Assembly: GCF_900156745.1 (NCBI RefSeq)
Contig: NZ_LT707065.1
Coordinates: forward strand, 5,468,086-5,532,085
Source: Achromobacter sp. MFA1 R4
GTDB lineage: Bacteria; Pseudomonadota; Gammaproteobacteria; Burkholderiales; Burkholderiaceae_B
Direction: 5' to 3'
DNA length: 64,000 bases
The notes below the pieces were generated by a model. That model did no database searches. It was not told the DNA's origin and saw nothing but the letters and a program-made list of their open reading frames with translations. Shown piece after piece: positions 48,390-58,329 of the stretch (position 1 is its first letter; the number at the start of each line of letters is the position of its first letter). The translations under genes were made by a program, and so were the position numbers.

Positions 48390-49194
48390 CTACACGCGGC
48401 CCATCGCGAAACCCTTCGCGATGTAGTGCCGCACGAACCAGATGACGATGCCGCCCGGCACGATGGTCAGCACCCCTGCCGCCGCCAGCACGCCCCAATC
48501 CATGCCGGAGGCCGACACGGTGCGCGTCATGGTGGCGACGATAGGCTTGGCGTTGACCGAGGTCAGCGTGCGGGCGAGCAGCAGCTCCACCCAGCTGAAC
48601 ATGAAGCAGAAAAACGCCGCCACGCCCACGCCGGACTTGATCAGCGGCAGGAAGATCGTCAGGAAGAAACGCGGGAACGAGTAGCCGTCGACATAGGCGG
48701 TCTCGTCGATCTCGCGCGGCACGCCGGACATGAAGCCCTCCAGGATCCACACCGCCAGCGGCACGTTGAACACCAGATGCGCCAGCGCCACCGCCAGGTG
48801 GGTGTCCATCAGCCCGAGCGAACTGTAGAGCTGGAAGAACGGCAAGAGGAACACGGCGGGCGGCGTCATGCGGTTGGTGAGCAGCCAGAAGAACACGTGC
48901 TTGTCGCCGATGAAGCGGTAGCGCGAGAAGGCGTAGGCGGCCGGCAGCGCCACGCCCAGCGACACGACCGTATTGATGACCACGTAGATCAGCGAATTGA
49001 TGTAGCCCGAATACCACGCCGGATCGGTGAAGATGGTGCGGTAGTGCTCGAAGGTAAAATCGCGCGGCCAGAGCGTCAGCGTGCTGACGATCTCGGTGTT
49101 CGACTTGAACGACATGTTCAGCATCCAGTACAGCGGCAGGATGGCGAACACCAGGTACAGCGTCAGGAAGGCGCCGCGCCACCAGGTGGTTTTC

Positions 49195-49202
<8 letters not shown>
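48390..49202 (-). CDS. glpQ: Glycerol ABC transporter permease GlpQ
   Basis: A 270-residue MalG/UgpE-like permease with six spans. The EAA loop is GVPREIDETAYVDGYSFPRFFLTIFLPLI. It pairs with GlpP to form the channel. Its start overlaps the glpP end by 8 bases. The name follows the rhizobial glycerol importer; it is not the glycerophosphodiesterase GlpQ of E. coli. Confidence 0.85.
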
Positions 49203-50081
<879 letters not shown>

Positions 50082-50085
<4 letters not shown>

Positions 50086-51170
50086 GGGATCAGCGCCTCG
50101 TCGCGATAAAAGCAGGTGTGCGGATTGACCACCGACAGCCACACGTCGCCGCCATGGCCGGGGGGGACGACATCGCTGCCCAGCCGCGCGCGCACCGGCG
50201 TGCCGTCGAAATCGGCCACCAGCAGCGTGTAGGTGCCCACGTCCTGCACGCGTTCCACGCGCAGGGGCACCGCGCCGGGCGCGCCGGCCTGCGTCACCCG
50301 CAGGTATTCAGGGCGCACGCCGAGCTTGACCGGACCGGCGCCCGCCAGCTTGGCGGCCAGCGCCTCCGGCAGGCCGTCCAGACGGTGCCGGCCCACCATC
50401 AGCGCGCCGTCGCGCCACTCCGCCGGCAGGAAGTTCATGCCGGGCGAGCCGATGAAATGGCCCACGAAGGTGTGCGCGGGCCGCTCGAACAGATCGTCCG
50501 CGCTGCCCACCTGCACGGCGCGGCCCCGCGCCATGACCATCACCTGGTCGGCGAAGGTCAGCGCCTCGGTCTGGTCGTGCGTCACGTAGATCAGCGTCAG
50601 CTTGAACTCGTGGTGGATTTCCTTGAGCTTGCGCCGCAGCTCCCACTTGAGCTGCGGGTCGATCACCGTGAGCGGTTCGTCGAACAGGATGGCCGACACG
50701 TCGCTGCGCACCAGACCCCGGCCCAGCGAAATCTTCTGCTTGGCGTCGGCCGTCAGGCCGCTGGCCCGGCGGTCCAGGACATGGGACATTTCGAGCATTT
50801 CCGCGATGCGGCCGACGCGCTCGCGGATGCGCTCGGGCGCGACGCCCCGGTTGCGCAGCGGAAAGGCCAGATTCTGGGCCACCGTCATCGTGTCGTACAC
50901 CACCGGAAACTGGAACACCTGGGCGATGTTGCGCGCCTGCGGGCTCTTGTCGGTGACGTCCTGGCCATCGAACAGGATGCGCCCCTGCGACGGCCGCAGC
51001 AGGCCCGACACGCAGTTCAGGAGCGTCGTCTTGCCGCAGCCCGACGGCCCGAGCAGGGCATAGGCCCCGCCGTCGCGGAACGTGAACCGCAGCGGCAGCA
51101 GCGCATAGTCTTCGTCCGACCGGGGATGGGCCACGTACGAATGGGACAGGTCCAGCTCGATCTGCGCCAT
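50082..51170 (-). CDS. glpT: Glycerol ABC transporter ATPase GlpT (degenerate signature motif)
   Basis: A 362-residue MalK-like ATPase. Walker A GPSGCGKT is at 41-48, Walker B with FDEP at 163-166 and switch histidine H198 in YVTHDQ are normal. The signature, expected LSGGQ, reads LTADA (139-143) in SGLTADAKQKISLGRG. A C-terminal regulatory OB-type domain is present. It overlaps glpS by one base (TGATG). With GlpS it should form a heterodimer in which the degenerate signature faces the GlpS nucleotide site. The symbol follows rhizobial usage and is not the E. coli G3P antiporter. Confidence 0.87.
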
Positions 51171-52255
51171 CAGGCCGCCTCCCCCACGCTGGCCGGCTGG
51201 CGCGGCGCGGTCAAGAGCGCGCCGTCCGCGCCGAAGGCATAGGTCTGCGCCGGATCGAAGTAGAGCGCCACGCGCTCGTCCAGGCTGTAGCGGTGCACCC
51301 CGGGCAGTTGCGCCACGACGTCGCCGGCGGCCGTGGCGGCGTGCACGAAGGTATCGGACCCGGAGATCTCGGCCAGCGTCACCCGCCCGGGCAAGGCGAC
51401 ATAACCCGGGCGCGGCGTCACGTCCAGGGCGCCGGCGCGCAGGCCGGCGGTGATGTCGGCGTCGGCGCCCGGCGGCAGCGCGCGTTCCACCGCCACGTCG
51501 CCCTGCAGCACGAAACCGCCATTGTGGCGCCGGGCGGCAAACAGGTTCATGGGCGGATCGCTGAAGGCGCGCGCCACGCGGATCGAATTGGGCCGGTGAA
51601 AGACCTCGGCCGTGGGGCCGTATTGCAGCAGCTCTCCCGCGTCCAGCACGGCGGTGTGGCCGCCCAGCAGCAGCGCCTCTCCGGGTTCCGTGGTCGCATA
51701 GACCACCGTGGACCGCCCTTCCGCAAAGAGTTCCGACAGTTCATCGCGCAATTCTTCGCGCAGCTTGTAGTCCAGGTTGACCAGCGGTTCATCCAGCAGG
51801 ATCAGCGGCGCTTCCTTGGCCAGCGCGCGCGCCAGCGCCACCCGCTGCTGTTGCCCGCCGGACAGTTCCGACGGATACCGGTCCAGCAGATGGTCGATGT
51901 GCAGCCGCGCGGCCATGGCGTGGACCTTTTCGCGCGTGTCGCGCGCCCCGCGCAACTTGAGCGGCGAGGCGATGTTGTCGTAGACCGACATGGAGGGATA
52001 GTTGATGAACTGCTGGTAGACCATCGCCACGTTGCGCTGGCGCACCGGCACGCCGGTGACGTCGACCCCGTCGACCCGCACGCGGCCCTCGGTGGGACGG
52101 TCCAGCCCGGCCATGATGCGCATCAGCGAGGTCTTGCCGGCCAGGGTGGCCCCCAGCAGGACGGTCATGGCGCCCGCAACCGGGGCCAGGCTCATGGGAT
52201 ACAGATGCGTCTGCGAGCCGGCCCGCAACACGATCCCGTCCAAGGTCAGCTGCAT
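51170..52255 (-). CDS. glpS: Glycerol ABC transporter ATPase GlpS (switch histidine missing)
   Basis: A 361-residue MalK-like ATPase and first gene of the importer operon. The signature LSGGQ (131-135) and Walker B LLDEP (153-157) are canonical. Walker A is the looser GATLAGKT (35-42). The H-loop reads YATTEPGEA, with Thr189 where histidine is expected. The C-terminal domain is MalK-like. AGGAGA lies before the ATG. The operon promoter must be in the 220-bp region shared with glpR. Confidence 0.87.
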   Translation of the reverse strand: MQLTLDGIVLRAGSQTHLYPMSLAPVAGAMTVLLGATLAGKTSLMRIMAGLDRPTEGRVRVDGVDVTGVPVRQRNVAMVYQQFINYPSMSVYDNIASPLKLRGARDTREKVHAMAARLHIDHLLDRYPSELSGGQQQRVALARALAKEAPLILLDEPLVNLDYKLREELRDELSELFAEGRSTVVYATTEPGEALLLGGHTAVLDAGELLQYGPTAEVFHRPNSIRVARAFSDPPMNLFAARRHNGGFVLQGDVAVERALPPGADADITAGLRAGALDVTPRPGYVALPGRVTLAEISGSDTFVHAATAAGDVVAQLPGVHRYSLDERVALYFDPAQTYAFGADGALLTAPRQPASVGEAA

Positions 52256-52381
52256 CTAGTCTCCTCAACCTACTTATATGTCCCTGTTTTTGTGGACTTC
52301 GGTATTCGGTACAGCGCCCTGCTCCGTGCACCGGCGCGCGCACACGCCGGGACAACACGATGAGCATACTCTTTCAGATGG

Positions 52382-52479
52382 CTTTCGTTTTTTGTGCGTT
52401 TTACTCAAGAAGCGAACAAAAAACAATCTTGCGGTGCGTCATTATTTTTCGCTTTTGTTGTTTTATCATGCGAACATGA
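52382..52479. promoter_or_regulatory. glpS/glpR divergent control region with repeated GlpR-like operator elements
   Basis: Four related AT-rich elements sit within 100 bases: CTTTCGTTTTTT (52382), AGCGAACAAAAAAC (52411), TTTTTCGCTTTTGTTG (52445) and ATGCGAACATGA (52468). They share a TTCGY core or its complement GCGAA, resembling DeoR/GlpR-family sites. The last overlaps the glpR start codon, fitting autoregulation. Sites for both divergent promoters would be covered. Confidence 0.5.
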
Positions 52480-53267
52480 CACTGAATCCACGCCAGAGCG
52501 CGCTGATCGAAATGGTCCGGGCCCAGGGCTCCGCCTCGATCGAAGCGCTTGCCAAACACTTCGACGTCACGCTGCAGACCGTGCGGCGGGACGTCAACAT
52601 CCTGTCCGAAGCCGGCCTGCTGTCGCGCTTTCATGGCGGCGTCCGCATCGAAGCCTCCACCATCGAGAACATCGCCTACCGCAAGCGGCAGGGGCTGCAC
52701 GCCGCGGGCAAGCAGCGCATCGCCGAAGCCGTGGCGCGCGCCGTGCCCGACGGCTGTTCGCTGATCCTGAACATCGGCACGACCACCGAGGCCATCGCGC
52801 GCGCGCTGCTGCGCCACCGCGGGCTGCGCGTCATCACCAACAACCTGCACGTGGCCGACATCCTGTCCGACAACCCGGACTGCGAAGTCATCGTGGCGGG
52901 CGGCGTGGTGCGCTCGCGCGACCGCGGCATCGTCGGCGAGGCCACAATGGACTTCATCCGCCAGTTCAAGGTCGATATCGGCCTGATCGGCATTTCCGGC
53001 ATCGAGGCCGACGGCACCCTGCGCGACTACGACTTCCGCGAGGTGCGCGTGGCCCGCACCATCATCGAACAATCGCGCGAGGTCTGGCTGGCCGCCGACA
53101 GCAGCAAGTTCAAGCGCCAGGCCATGGTGGAGCTCGCGCATATTTCGCAGATCGACCGGTTCTTCACCGACGCCCACCCGCAGGAGCCGCTGGCCCAGGT
53201 GCTGCTGGACGCCGGCGTGCGCTGCGACGTCGCCGCGGCGCCGAACACCCTGAAACCCACACCCTGA
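52476..53267 (+). CDS. glpR: DeoR-family glycerol regulator GlpR
   Basis: A 263-residue repressor. The N-terminal helix-turn-helix is SASIEALAKHFDVTLQTVRRDVNILSEAGLLSRFHGG. The C-terminal sugar-phosphate sensor domain has NIGTTTEAIARALL and the VDIGLIGISGIEADGTLRDYDFREVRVAR pattern of GlpR-type DeoR proteins, which respond to glycerol 3-phosphate. It lies between the divergent importer operon and glpD and is the obvious regulator of both. The start ATG has no clear ribosome site and overlaps a candidate operator. Confidence 0.92.
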   Translation: MTLNPRQSALIEMVRAQGSASIEALAKHFDVTLQTVRRDVNILSEAGLLSRFHGGVRIEASTIENIAYRKRQGLHAAGKQRIAEAVARAVPDGCSLILNIGTTTEAIARALLRHRGLRVITNNLHVADILSDNPDCEVIVAGGVVRSRDRGIVGEATMDFIRQFKVDIGLIGISGIEADGTLRDYDFREVRVARTIIEQSREVWLAADSSKFKRQAMVELAHISQIDRFFTDAHPQEPLAQVLLDAGVRCDVAAAPNTLKPTP

Positions 53268-53360
53268 CCGCGCGCGCCCGAGCGGGCCCGTTGTCCGCTG
53301 CCGGGCCGCCGACGCGACCACCGACGCATTTACCTCGCGGCCCCGCCGCCATCAAAGAAC

Positions 53361-54959
53361 ATGAACCGACCCCTCGCCTCCGTCACCCCGCCCGACCGCA
53401 GCCGACTCCTGAACACGCTGGACAACACGCACTCCTGGGACGTCATCGTCATCGGCGGCGGCGCGACCGGCCTGGGCACCGCGGTCGATGCCGCCTCGCG
53501 CGGCTACCGCACGCTCCTGATCGAAGGCGCCGACTTTGCCAAGGGCACGTCCAGCAAGGCGACCAAGCTGGTGCACGGCGGCGTGCGCTATCTGGCGCAA
53601 GGCAATGTCAGCCTGGTGCGCGAGGCCCTGCACGAACGCGGCCTGCTCAACCGCAACGCGCCGCACCTGGTGTGGCCCCTGGGCTTCGTGGTGCCTGCCT
53701 ACAGCATGCTGGACCAGCCGTTCTACGGCATCGGCCTGAAGATGTACGACATGCTGGCCGGCAAGCTGAACCTGTCGCCCAGCCGCTGGCTGTCGCGCCG
53801 CGAGACGCTGGCCAATGCGCCCACGCTGGCCGAAAGCGTGAATGGCCGCAGCCTGAAGGGCGGTGTCCTGTACTACGACGGCCAGTTTGACGACGCGCGC
53901 CTGGCGGTGAGCCTGATGCGCACCCTCTTCGATCTGGGCGGCACGGCCGTGAACTACGTGCGCGCCACCGGCCTGACCACCACGGGCGGCAAGGTGGACG
54001 GCGTGACCGCGCAGGACGTGATCGGCGGCTCGACCTTCACGCTGCGCGCGCGCTGCGTCGTCAACGCCACCGGCGTCTGGGTGGATGCAGTGCGCCGCAT
54101 GGAAGACAAGAACGCGCAAAGCATGGTCGCGCCCAGCCAGGGCGTGCACCTGACCCTGCCGCAGGATTTCCTGCCCGGCAAGCGCGCCGTCCTGATTCCC
54201 AAGACCGACGACGGCCGCGTGCTGTTCGTGGTGCCGTGGAACGGCCACACCATCGTGGGCACGACCGACACGCCGCGCCAGGACCTGCCGCTGGACCCCG
54301 ACGCCGGCGAACAGGACGTGGACTTCATCCTGAACACCGCGGCGCGCTACCTGAGCCGCAAGCCCACGCGCGCCGACGTCACCAGCGTATGGGCCGGGCT
54401 GCGTCCGCTGGTCAAGGCCACCGGAGAAGCATCCACCAAGAAGCTGTCGCGCGAACACACCATCCTGGTGTCCAAGGCCGGGCTGGTCACGGTGACCGGC
54501 GGCAAGTGGACCACCTACCGCCGCATGGCGCAGGACGTGGTGGACACCGCGATCCAGCACCAGTTGCTGACCCAGGCGTCATGCCGCACCGAATCGCTGC
54601 CGCTGCACGGCGCGGGGGGCCTGGCGCCTTCGCAGGAACATGCCGGCACGCCCGACAGCTATTACGGCAGCGACCTGCCGACGCTGCAGGCCCTGCCCGG
54701 CGCGCAGCGCATGCTGGTCAAGGCGAGCGGGCTTTCGGAAGCGCACGTCCGTTTCGCGGCGCGATTCGAACTGGCGCGCAGCGCCGAAGACGTGCTGGCG
54801 CGCCGCAATCGCGCGCTGTTCCTGGATGCCGAGGCCGCGATGCTGGCCGCCCCCGAAGTCGCGCGCATCCTGGCCGAGGAACTGGGCCACGACGCGGCCT
54901 GGCAGCAGCGCACGCTGCAGGACCTGGCCGCCGTCGCGGCGCACTATCGCCTGAAGTAG
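53361..54959 (+). CDS. glpD: Aerobic glycerol-3-phosphate dehydrogenase GlpD
   Basis: A 532-residue FAD enzyme at the inner membrane that oxidises glycerol 3-phosphate to dihydroxyacetone phosphate and feeds electrons to quinone. The FAD motif is VIVIGGGATGLGTAVDAASRG at about 28-48. The family segments GTSSKATKLVHGGVRYLAQGN and the YRRMAQDVVD region are intact, and the C-terminal domain is complete. It follows glpR by 93 bases. No glycerol kinase gene (glpK) is in the window, although the importer delivers unphosphorylated glycerol. Confidence 0.95.
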   Translation: MNRPLASVTPPDRSRLLNTLDNTHSWDVIVIGGGATGLGTAVDAASRGYRTLLIEGADFAKGTSSKATKLVHGGVRYLAQGNVSLVREALHERGLLNRNAPHLVWPLGFVVPAYSMLDQPFYGIGLKMYDMLAGKLNLSPSRWLSRRETLANAPTLAESVNGRSLKGGVLYYDGQFDDARLAVSLMRTLFDLGGTAVNYVRATGLTTTGGKVDGVTAQDVIGGSTFTLRARCVVNATGVWVDAVRRMEDKNAQSMVAPSQGVHLTLPQDFLPGKRAVLIPKTDDGRVLFVVPWNGHTIVGTTDTPRQDLPLDPDAGEQDVDFILNTAARYLSRKPTRADVTSVWAGLRPLVKATGEASTKKLSREHTILVSKAGLVTVTGGKWTTYRRMAQDVVDTAIQHQLLTQASCRTESLPLHGAGGLAPSQEHAGTPDSYYGSDLPTLQALPGAQRMLVKASGLSEAHVRFAARFELARSAEDVLARRNRALFLDAEAAMLAAPEVARILAEELGHDAAWQQRTLQDLAAVAAHYRLK

Positions 54960-54965
54960 ACCCCG

Positions 54966-55565
54966 CTACGGCACGCGCAGCCGGCTTTCCCCGATCATCG
55001 ATTCGAACACGCGCAGCAGGTCGGGATCGCATTTGGATCCGCGCTCCTGGTTCAGGATGCGCATGATCTGCGCATGGGTGCGCGCCGGATGGTAGGGCCG
55101 CGCGTCGCCCAGCGCGTCGTAGGAATCGGCCACCGAAATGATCCGCGCGTGCAGCGGAATGGCATGCCCGGCCAGTCCGTCCGGGTAGCCGGAGCCGTCG
55201 AAGTGCTCATGGTGGTGCCGCACCGCCAGCGCAATGGCCTCGCGCTGCGGCATGGCGGTCTGCATGATAAGGGCGGCGCCCGCCGCGGCGTGCGCCTTCA
55301 TGATTTCCCAATCTTCGTTTTCCAGGCGGTGCGGGTGATGCAGCACGCGATCGGGCGTGCCGATCTTGCCCACGTCGTGCAGCCGCGCGGCCGGGGCGAT
55401 CACTTCCAGTTCCGCCTCGGCCAGCCCGCAGGCCCGGGCCAGCGCAACGCTCAGCGCAACGACTCTGTTGCAATGCCGGCCGGTGGCCGGGTCACGCGCC
55501 TGCATCGCGGCGAACAGCACCGCTTCGTAGGATCCTGCTGGGTTTTCGGGAACGTCGGAAGGCAT
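54966..55565 (-). CDS. Stand-alone HD-GYP domain phosphodiesterase
   Basis: A 199-residue protein that is little more than one HD-GYP domain, predicted to hydrolyse cyclic di-GMP. The HD pair is H63-D64 in RLHDVGKIG, and HHHEHFDGSGYPDGL contains the GYP triad near residue 126. It has no sensor or receiver domain. The C-terminus deviates after ARPYHPARTHAQIMRI. It is convergent with glpD, six bases apart. With the diguanylate cyclase near 41 kb it suggests c-di-GMP turnover, though the two are not linked genetically. Confidence 0.87.
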   Translation of the reverse strand: MPSDVPENPAGSYEAVLFAAMQARDPATGRHCNRVVALSVALARACGLAEAELEVIAPAARLHDVGKIGTPDRVLHHPHRLENEDWEIMKAHAAAGAALIMQTAMPQREAIALAVRHHHEHFDGSGYPDGLAGHAIPLHARIISVADSYDALGDARPYHPARTHAQIMRILNQERGSKCDPDLLRVFESMIGESRLRVP

Positions 55566-55644
55566 GGGAAAGCGAGCGCGCCGCCACACCGGGGCGACGC
55601 GCAAATATCGAAAAGCCGCGATTCTGACACAAGGCGTGGCGGTT

Positions 55645-55676
55645 CCCGGCCGCCCGGCACGCCGCGGGCGGCCGGG
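55645..55676. terminator. GC hairpin between the HD-GYP and DJ-1 genes
   Basis: A perfect 11-bp CCCGGCCGCCC stem with 10-base loop follows the DJ-1/PfpI stop codon on the minus strand. There is no T-tract, so termination would need Rho or be incomplete. Confidence 0.3.
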
Positions 55677-55694
55677 CCCGCGCGCGGTTCGGCT

Positions 55695-56390
55695 TCAGCC
55701 CGGCGCCGCCAGGTCCTTCAGGCGTTTGAGCAGCGCCTCGGCCACACCCACCGAGGAGGCGGGATTCTGGCCCGTGATGAGCAGCCCGTCGCAGACCACA
55801 TGCGGCTGCCAATCCGGCCCGCTGCTGTACTGGCCGCCCAGCTTTTTCAGTTCGTCCTCGACCAGGAACGGCACCACGTCGGTCAGTTCCACGGCGGCTT
55901 CCTCCGCGTTGGAAAAGCCCGTGACCTGCCTGCCCTGCACCAGCGGCTTGCCGTCCGCGGTCTTGGCATGGCGCAGCACGCCCGGCGCATGGCATACGGC
56001 CGACACCGGCTTGCCCGCCGCCAGCATGGTCTCGATCAGCGCGACCGATTTGACGTCTTCGGCCAGGTCCCATAGCGGACCGTGGCCGCCCGGGTAGAAC
56101 ACCGCGTCGAAATCCGACGCCTGCATCTCGGACAATCGGTGCGTGGACGCCAGCAGGCGCTGCGCCTGCTCGTCCTGGCGAAAGCGGCGCGTGTCGTCGG
56201 TCTGGGCGTCGGGGTCGTCGCTCTTGGGGTCCAGCGGCGGCTGCCCGCCCAGCGGCGAGGCCAGCGTGACCTTGGCGCCCGCATCCACGAAGGCGTAATA
56301 CGGCGCCGCGAACTCCTCCAGCCAGAAGCCGGTCTTGCGCCCCGTATTGCCCAGCGTGTCGTGGGAAGTCAGCACGATCAATATGTTCAT
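55695..56390 (-). CDS. DJ-1/PfpI family protein (Hsp31-like)
   Basis: A 231-residue DJ-1/PfpI-fold protein. The nucleophile cysteine is in AVCHAPG, preceded by the VFYPGGHGPLWDL segment that supplies the glutamate/aspartate partner region. The N-terminal TGFWLEEFAAPYYAFVDAGAKVTLASPLGG matches the HchA/Hsp31-like subgroup, which includes glyoxalase III-type enzymes. GGAGCG lies before the ATG, inside the end of the upstream reductase gene, which it overlaps as ATGA. Confidence 0.88.
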   Translation of the reverse strand: MNILIVLTSHDTLGNTGRKTGFWLEEFAAPYYAFVDAGAKVTLASPLGGQPPLDPKSDDPDAQTDDTRRFRQDEQAQRLLASTHRLSEMQASDFDAVFYPGGHGPLWDLAEDVKSVALIETMLAAGKPVSAVCHAPGVLRHAKTADGKPLVQGRQVTGFSNAEEAAVELTDVVPFLVEDELKKLGGQYSSGPDWQPHVVCDGLLITGQNPASSVGVAEALLKRLKDLAAPG

Positions 56391-57436
56391 GTTGCGCTCC
56401 ATTCGTCAGGACCGACCCGCACGATGCGTTTGCCGGCATTTTCGCCCTTGAGCAGCCCGATCAGCCCGCGCGGGGCATTTTCCAGGCCGTCGACCACGTC
56501 TTCACGATACTTGATGCGGCCTTGCTTGATGAGGTCCTGCATCGCCTCGCGGAATTCGCCGTAGCGGTGCGCGTATTCATTGAAGATGATGAAGCCCTGC
56601 ATCCGCAGGCGCTTGGTCAGGATGGTTCGCATCAGCAGCGCCAGGCGGTCCGGGCCCTCGGGCTGGCTGGTGGCGTTGTAGGCCGAGATCAGCCCGCAGA
56701 CCGGGATGCGGGCGCGCGGGTTCAGCAGCGGAAGCACCGCGTCAAAGACAGCGCCGCCCACGTTCTCGAAGTACACGTCGATGCCTTGCGGCACGGCTTT
56801 TGCCAGGCGCCCGGGCAGGTCGGGCTGCCGGTGGTCCAGGCAGTCGTCAAAGCCCAGTTCCTCGACCACGTACCGGCACTTGTCCGGTCCGCCCGCGATG
56901 CCCACGACTTTGCAGCCATGGATCTTGGCGATCTGGCCCACCACCGCGCCCACCGCGCCGCTGGCCGCCGCCACGACCACGGTCTCGCCGGCCTTGGGCT
57001 GGCCGATGTCCAGCAGGCCCATGTAGCCGGTGAAGCCGGGCATGCCCAGCACGCCCAGCGACCAGGACGGGTGCTCCGGATTGGGGCCCAGGCGCAGGAG
57101 CCCGGCGCCGTCGGACACGGCATAGTCCTGCCAGCCCGATTGCGCCAGCACCCATTCGCCCACCTGGAACTGCGGATGGTTCGAGGCCTGCACGCGCGTG
57201 ACCGTGCCGCCCACCATCACCTCGCCGATCTGGACCGGCTCGGCGTAGGACGGCGCATCGCTCATGCGGCCGCGCATGTAGGGGTCGAGCGACAGGTAGA
57301 CCGTGCGCAGCAGCACCTGGCCCGGGCCGGGCTGCGGCACCTCGCCCGTTTCGAGACGGAAGTCGTTGTCGGCGGGTTCGCCTTGCGGACGCGCGGCAAG
57401 CACGATCCGGCGGTTGGTCGAAGAGGATTGCGGCAT
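56387..57436 (-). CDS. NADP-dependent oxidoreductase, CurA/leukotriene B4 dehydrogenase type
   Basis: A 349-residue zinc-independent medium-chain reductase acting on activated C=C bonds. The family pattern is YLSLDPYMRGRM near residue 48 and MPGFTGYMGLLDIG. The cofactor-binding AAASGAVGAVVGQIAKIHGCKVVGIAGG then follows, and YFENVGG further on. It resembles E. coli CurA (YncB). The ATG overlaps no other gene; transcription proceeds into the DJ-1 gene. Both products fit a reactive-carbonyl detoxification role (inference). Confidence 0.9.
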   Translation of the reverse strand: MPQSSSTNRRIVLAARPQGEPADNDFRLETGEVPQPGPGQVLLRTVYLSLDPYMRGRMSDAPSYAEPVQIGEVMVGGTVTRVQASNHPQFQVGEWVLAQSGWQDYAVSDGAGLLRLGPNPEHPSWSLGVLGMPGFTGYMGLLDIGQPKAGETVVVAAASGAVGAVVGQIAKIHGCKVVGIAGGPDKCRYVVEELGFDDCLDHRQPDLPGRLAKAVPQGIDVYFENVGGAVFDAVLPLLNPRARIPVCGLISAYNATSQPEGPDRLALLMRTILTKRLRMQGFIIFNEYAHRYGEFREAMQDLIKQGRIKYREDVVDGLENAPRGLIGLLKGENAGKRIVRVGPDEWSAT

Positions 57437-57562
57437 GACGTGCGGTCTCCTTGTAGAGGCCGGCTGGCGCGGTGATGGCGTGCGGCCGGCGGGACGGGGA
57501 ACCGGTCCATTACACCATCCACGCCCCGTCCCCCGGGCTTGAAACCTTGATGATCGCGCCCC

Positions 57563-57590
57563 TTTTAATTAATTAATTCTTTAATTAGAA
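57563..57590. promoter_or_regulatory. AT-only repeat, probable TetR operator for the efflux operon
   Basis: A run of TAATTAATTAATTCTTTAATTA lies 10-35 bases before the TetR start codon, in otherwise very GC-rich DNA. It contains two TTTAATTA-type half elements and is the natural candidate for an autoregulatory operator overlapping the promoter. Confidence 0.55.
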
Positions 57591-57598
57591 TCTGCCGC

Positions 57599-58327
57599 AT
57601 GTCTTCCGCACCCTCCGCTCCCGCACGCCGTCCCGGCCGCCCGCCGCGCCCGGACAACGCCGCCGCCCGCGCCAACCTGCTGGACTTGGCGACGCAACTG
57701 TTCGCCGCCCAGGGCGTCGCCGCGACCACCATCGCCAGCATCGCCCAACGGGCTGGCGTCACGCCGGCGATGCTGCATTACTACTTCAAGAGCCGCGACC
57801 AGCTGATCGACGCCGTGGTCCTGGAACGGATCGTGCCGGTGATCGGCTTCGTGTGGGCGCCCGTGCCGCTGGGCGCCCCCGCCGCCGAGGCGCCGCAAGA
57901 CCCGGCCGCGGCGGCGCGGCGCTACATCACCGAGATCGTGGGCCGCGTGGTCCAAAGCGCCACCGACAAGCCCTGGCTGCCGTCCCTGTGGATGCACGAG
58001 GTCGTCAACGAAGGCGGCCAGTTGCGCGACCGCGTGCTGCGCCACCTGCCTTCGGACCGGCTGCAAGCCTTTGCCGGCCTGATCGCCGACTGCCAGCGCC
58101 GCGGCGCGATCACGCCGGGCGTCGAACCGCGGCTGGTGTTTCTTTCCATCCTGGGCCTGACCCTGCTGCCGCTGGCCACATCCACGCTGTGGCGCCGGAT
58201 CTGGCAGGACGACCCGGTGGCGCAATCCATCGACAACGAGGCGATCGCGGCCCACGCCATCGCCATGCTGACGGGCGGCCTGTTCACGCCGCCCGGCCTT
58301 TCCCCGGCCCCGCCTTCAGGACGCTGA
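57599..58327 (+). CDS. TetR-family regulator of the efflux operon (CecR/YbiH-like)
   Basis: A 242-residue TetR repressor. The DNA-binding region is ANLLDLATQLFAAQGVAATTIASIAQRAGVTPAMLHYYFKSRDQLIDAVV. The larger C-terminal ligand domain and the linkage to a YbhG-type adaptor, ATPase and permease match E. coli CecR (YbiH), which controls ybhG and related drug-sensitivity genes. It is the first gene of the operon, 2 bases from the adaptor gene, so it probably represses its own unit. Confidence 0.88.
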   Translation: MSSAPSAPARRPGRPPRPDNAAARANLLDLATQLFAAQGVAATTIASIAQRAGVTPAMLHYYFKSRDQLIDAVVLERIVPVIGFVWAPVPLGAPAAEAPQDPAAAARRYITEIVGRVVQSATDKPWLPSLWMHEVVNEGGQLRDRVLRHLPSDRLQAFAGLIADCQRRGAITPGVEPRLVFLSILGLTLLPLATSTLWRRIWQDDPVAQSIDNEAIAAHAIAMLTGGLFTPPGLSPAPPSGR

Positions 58328-58329
58328 CC

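Noticed and set aside
48379..49182. Long extension upstream of glpU
   Set aside because: It is an Arg/Ala-rich shadow of glpQ. The DUF2160 protein begins at 48378 after a strong GGAGGGGG.
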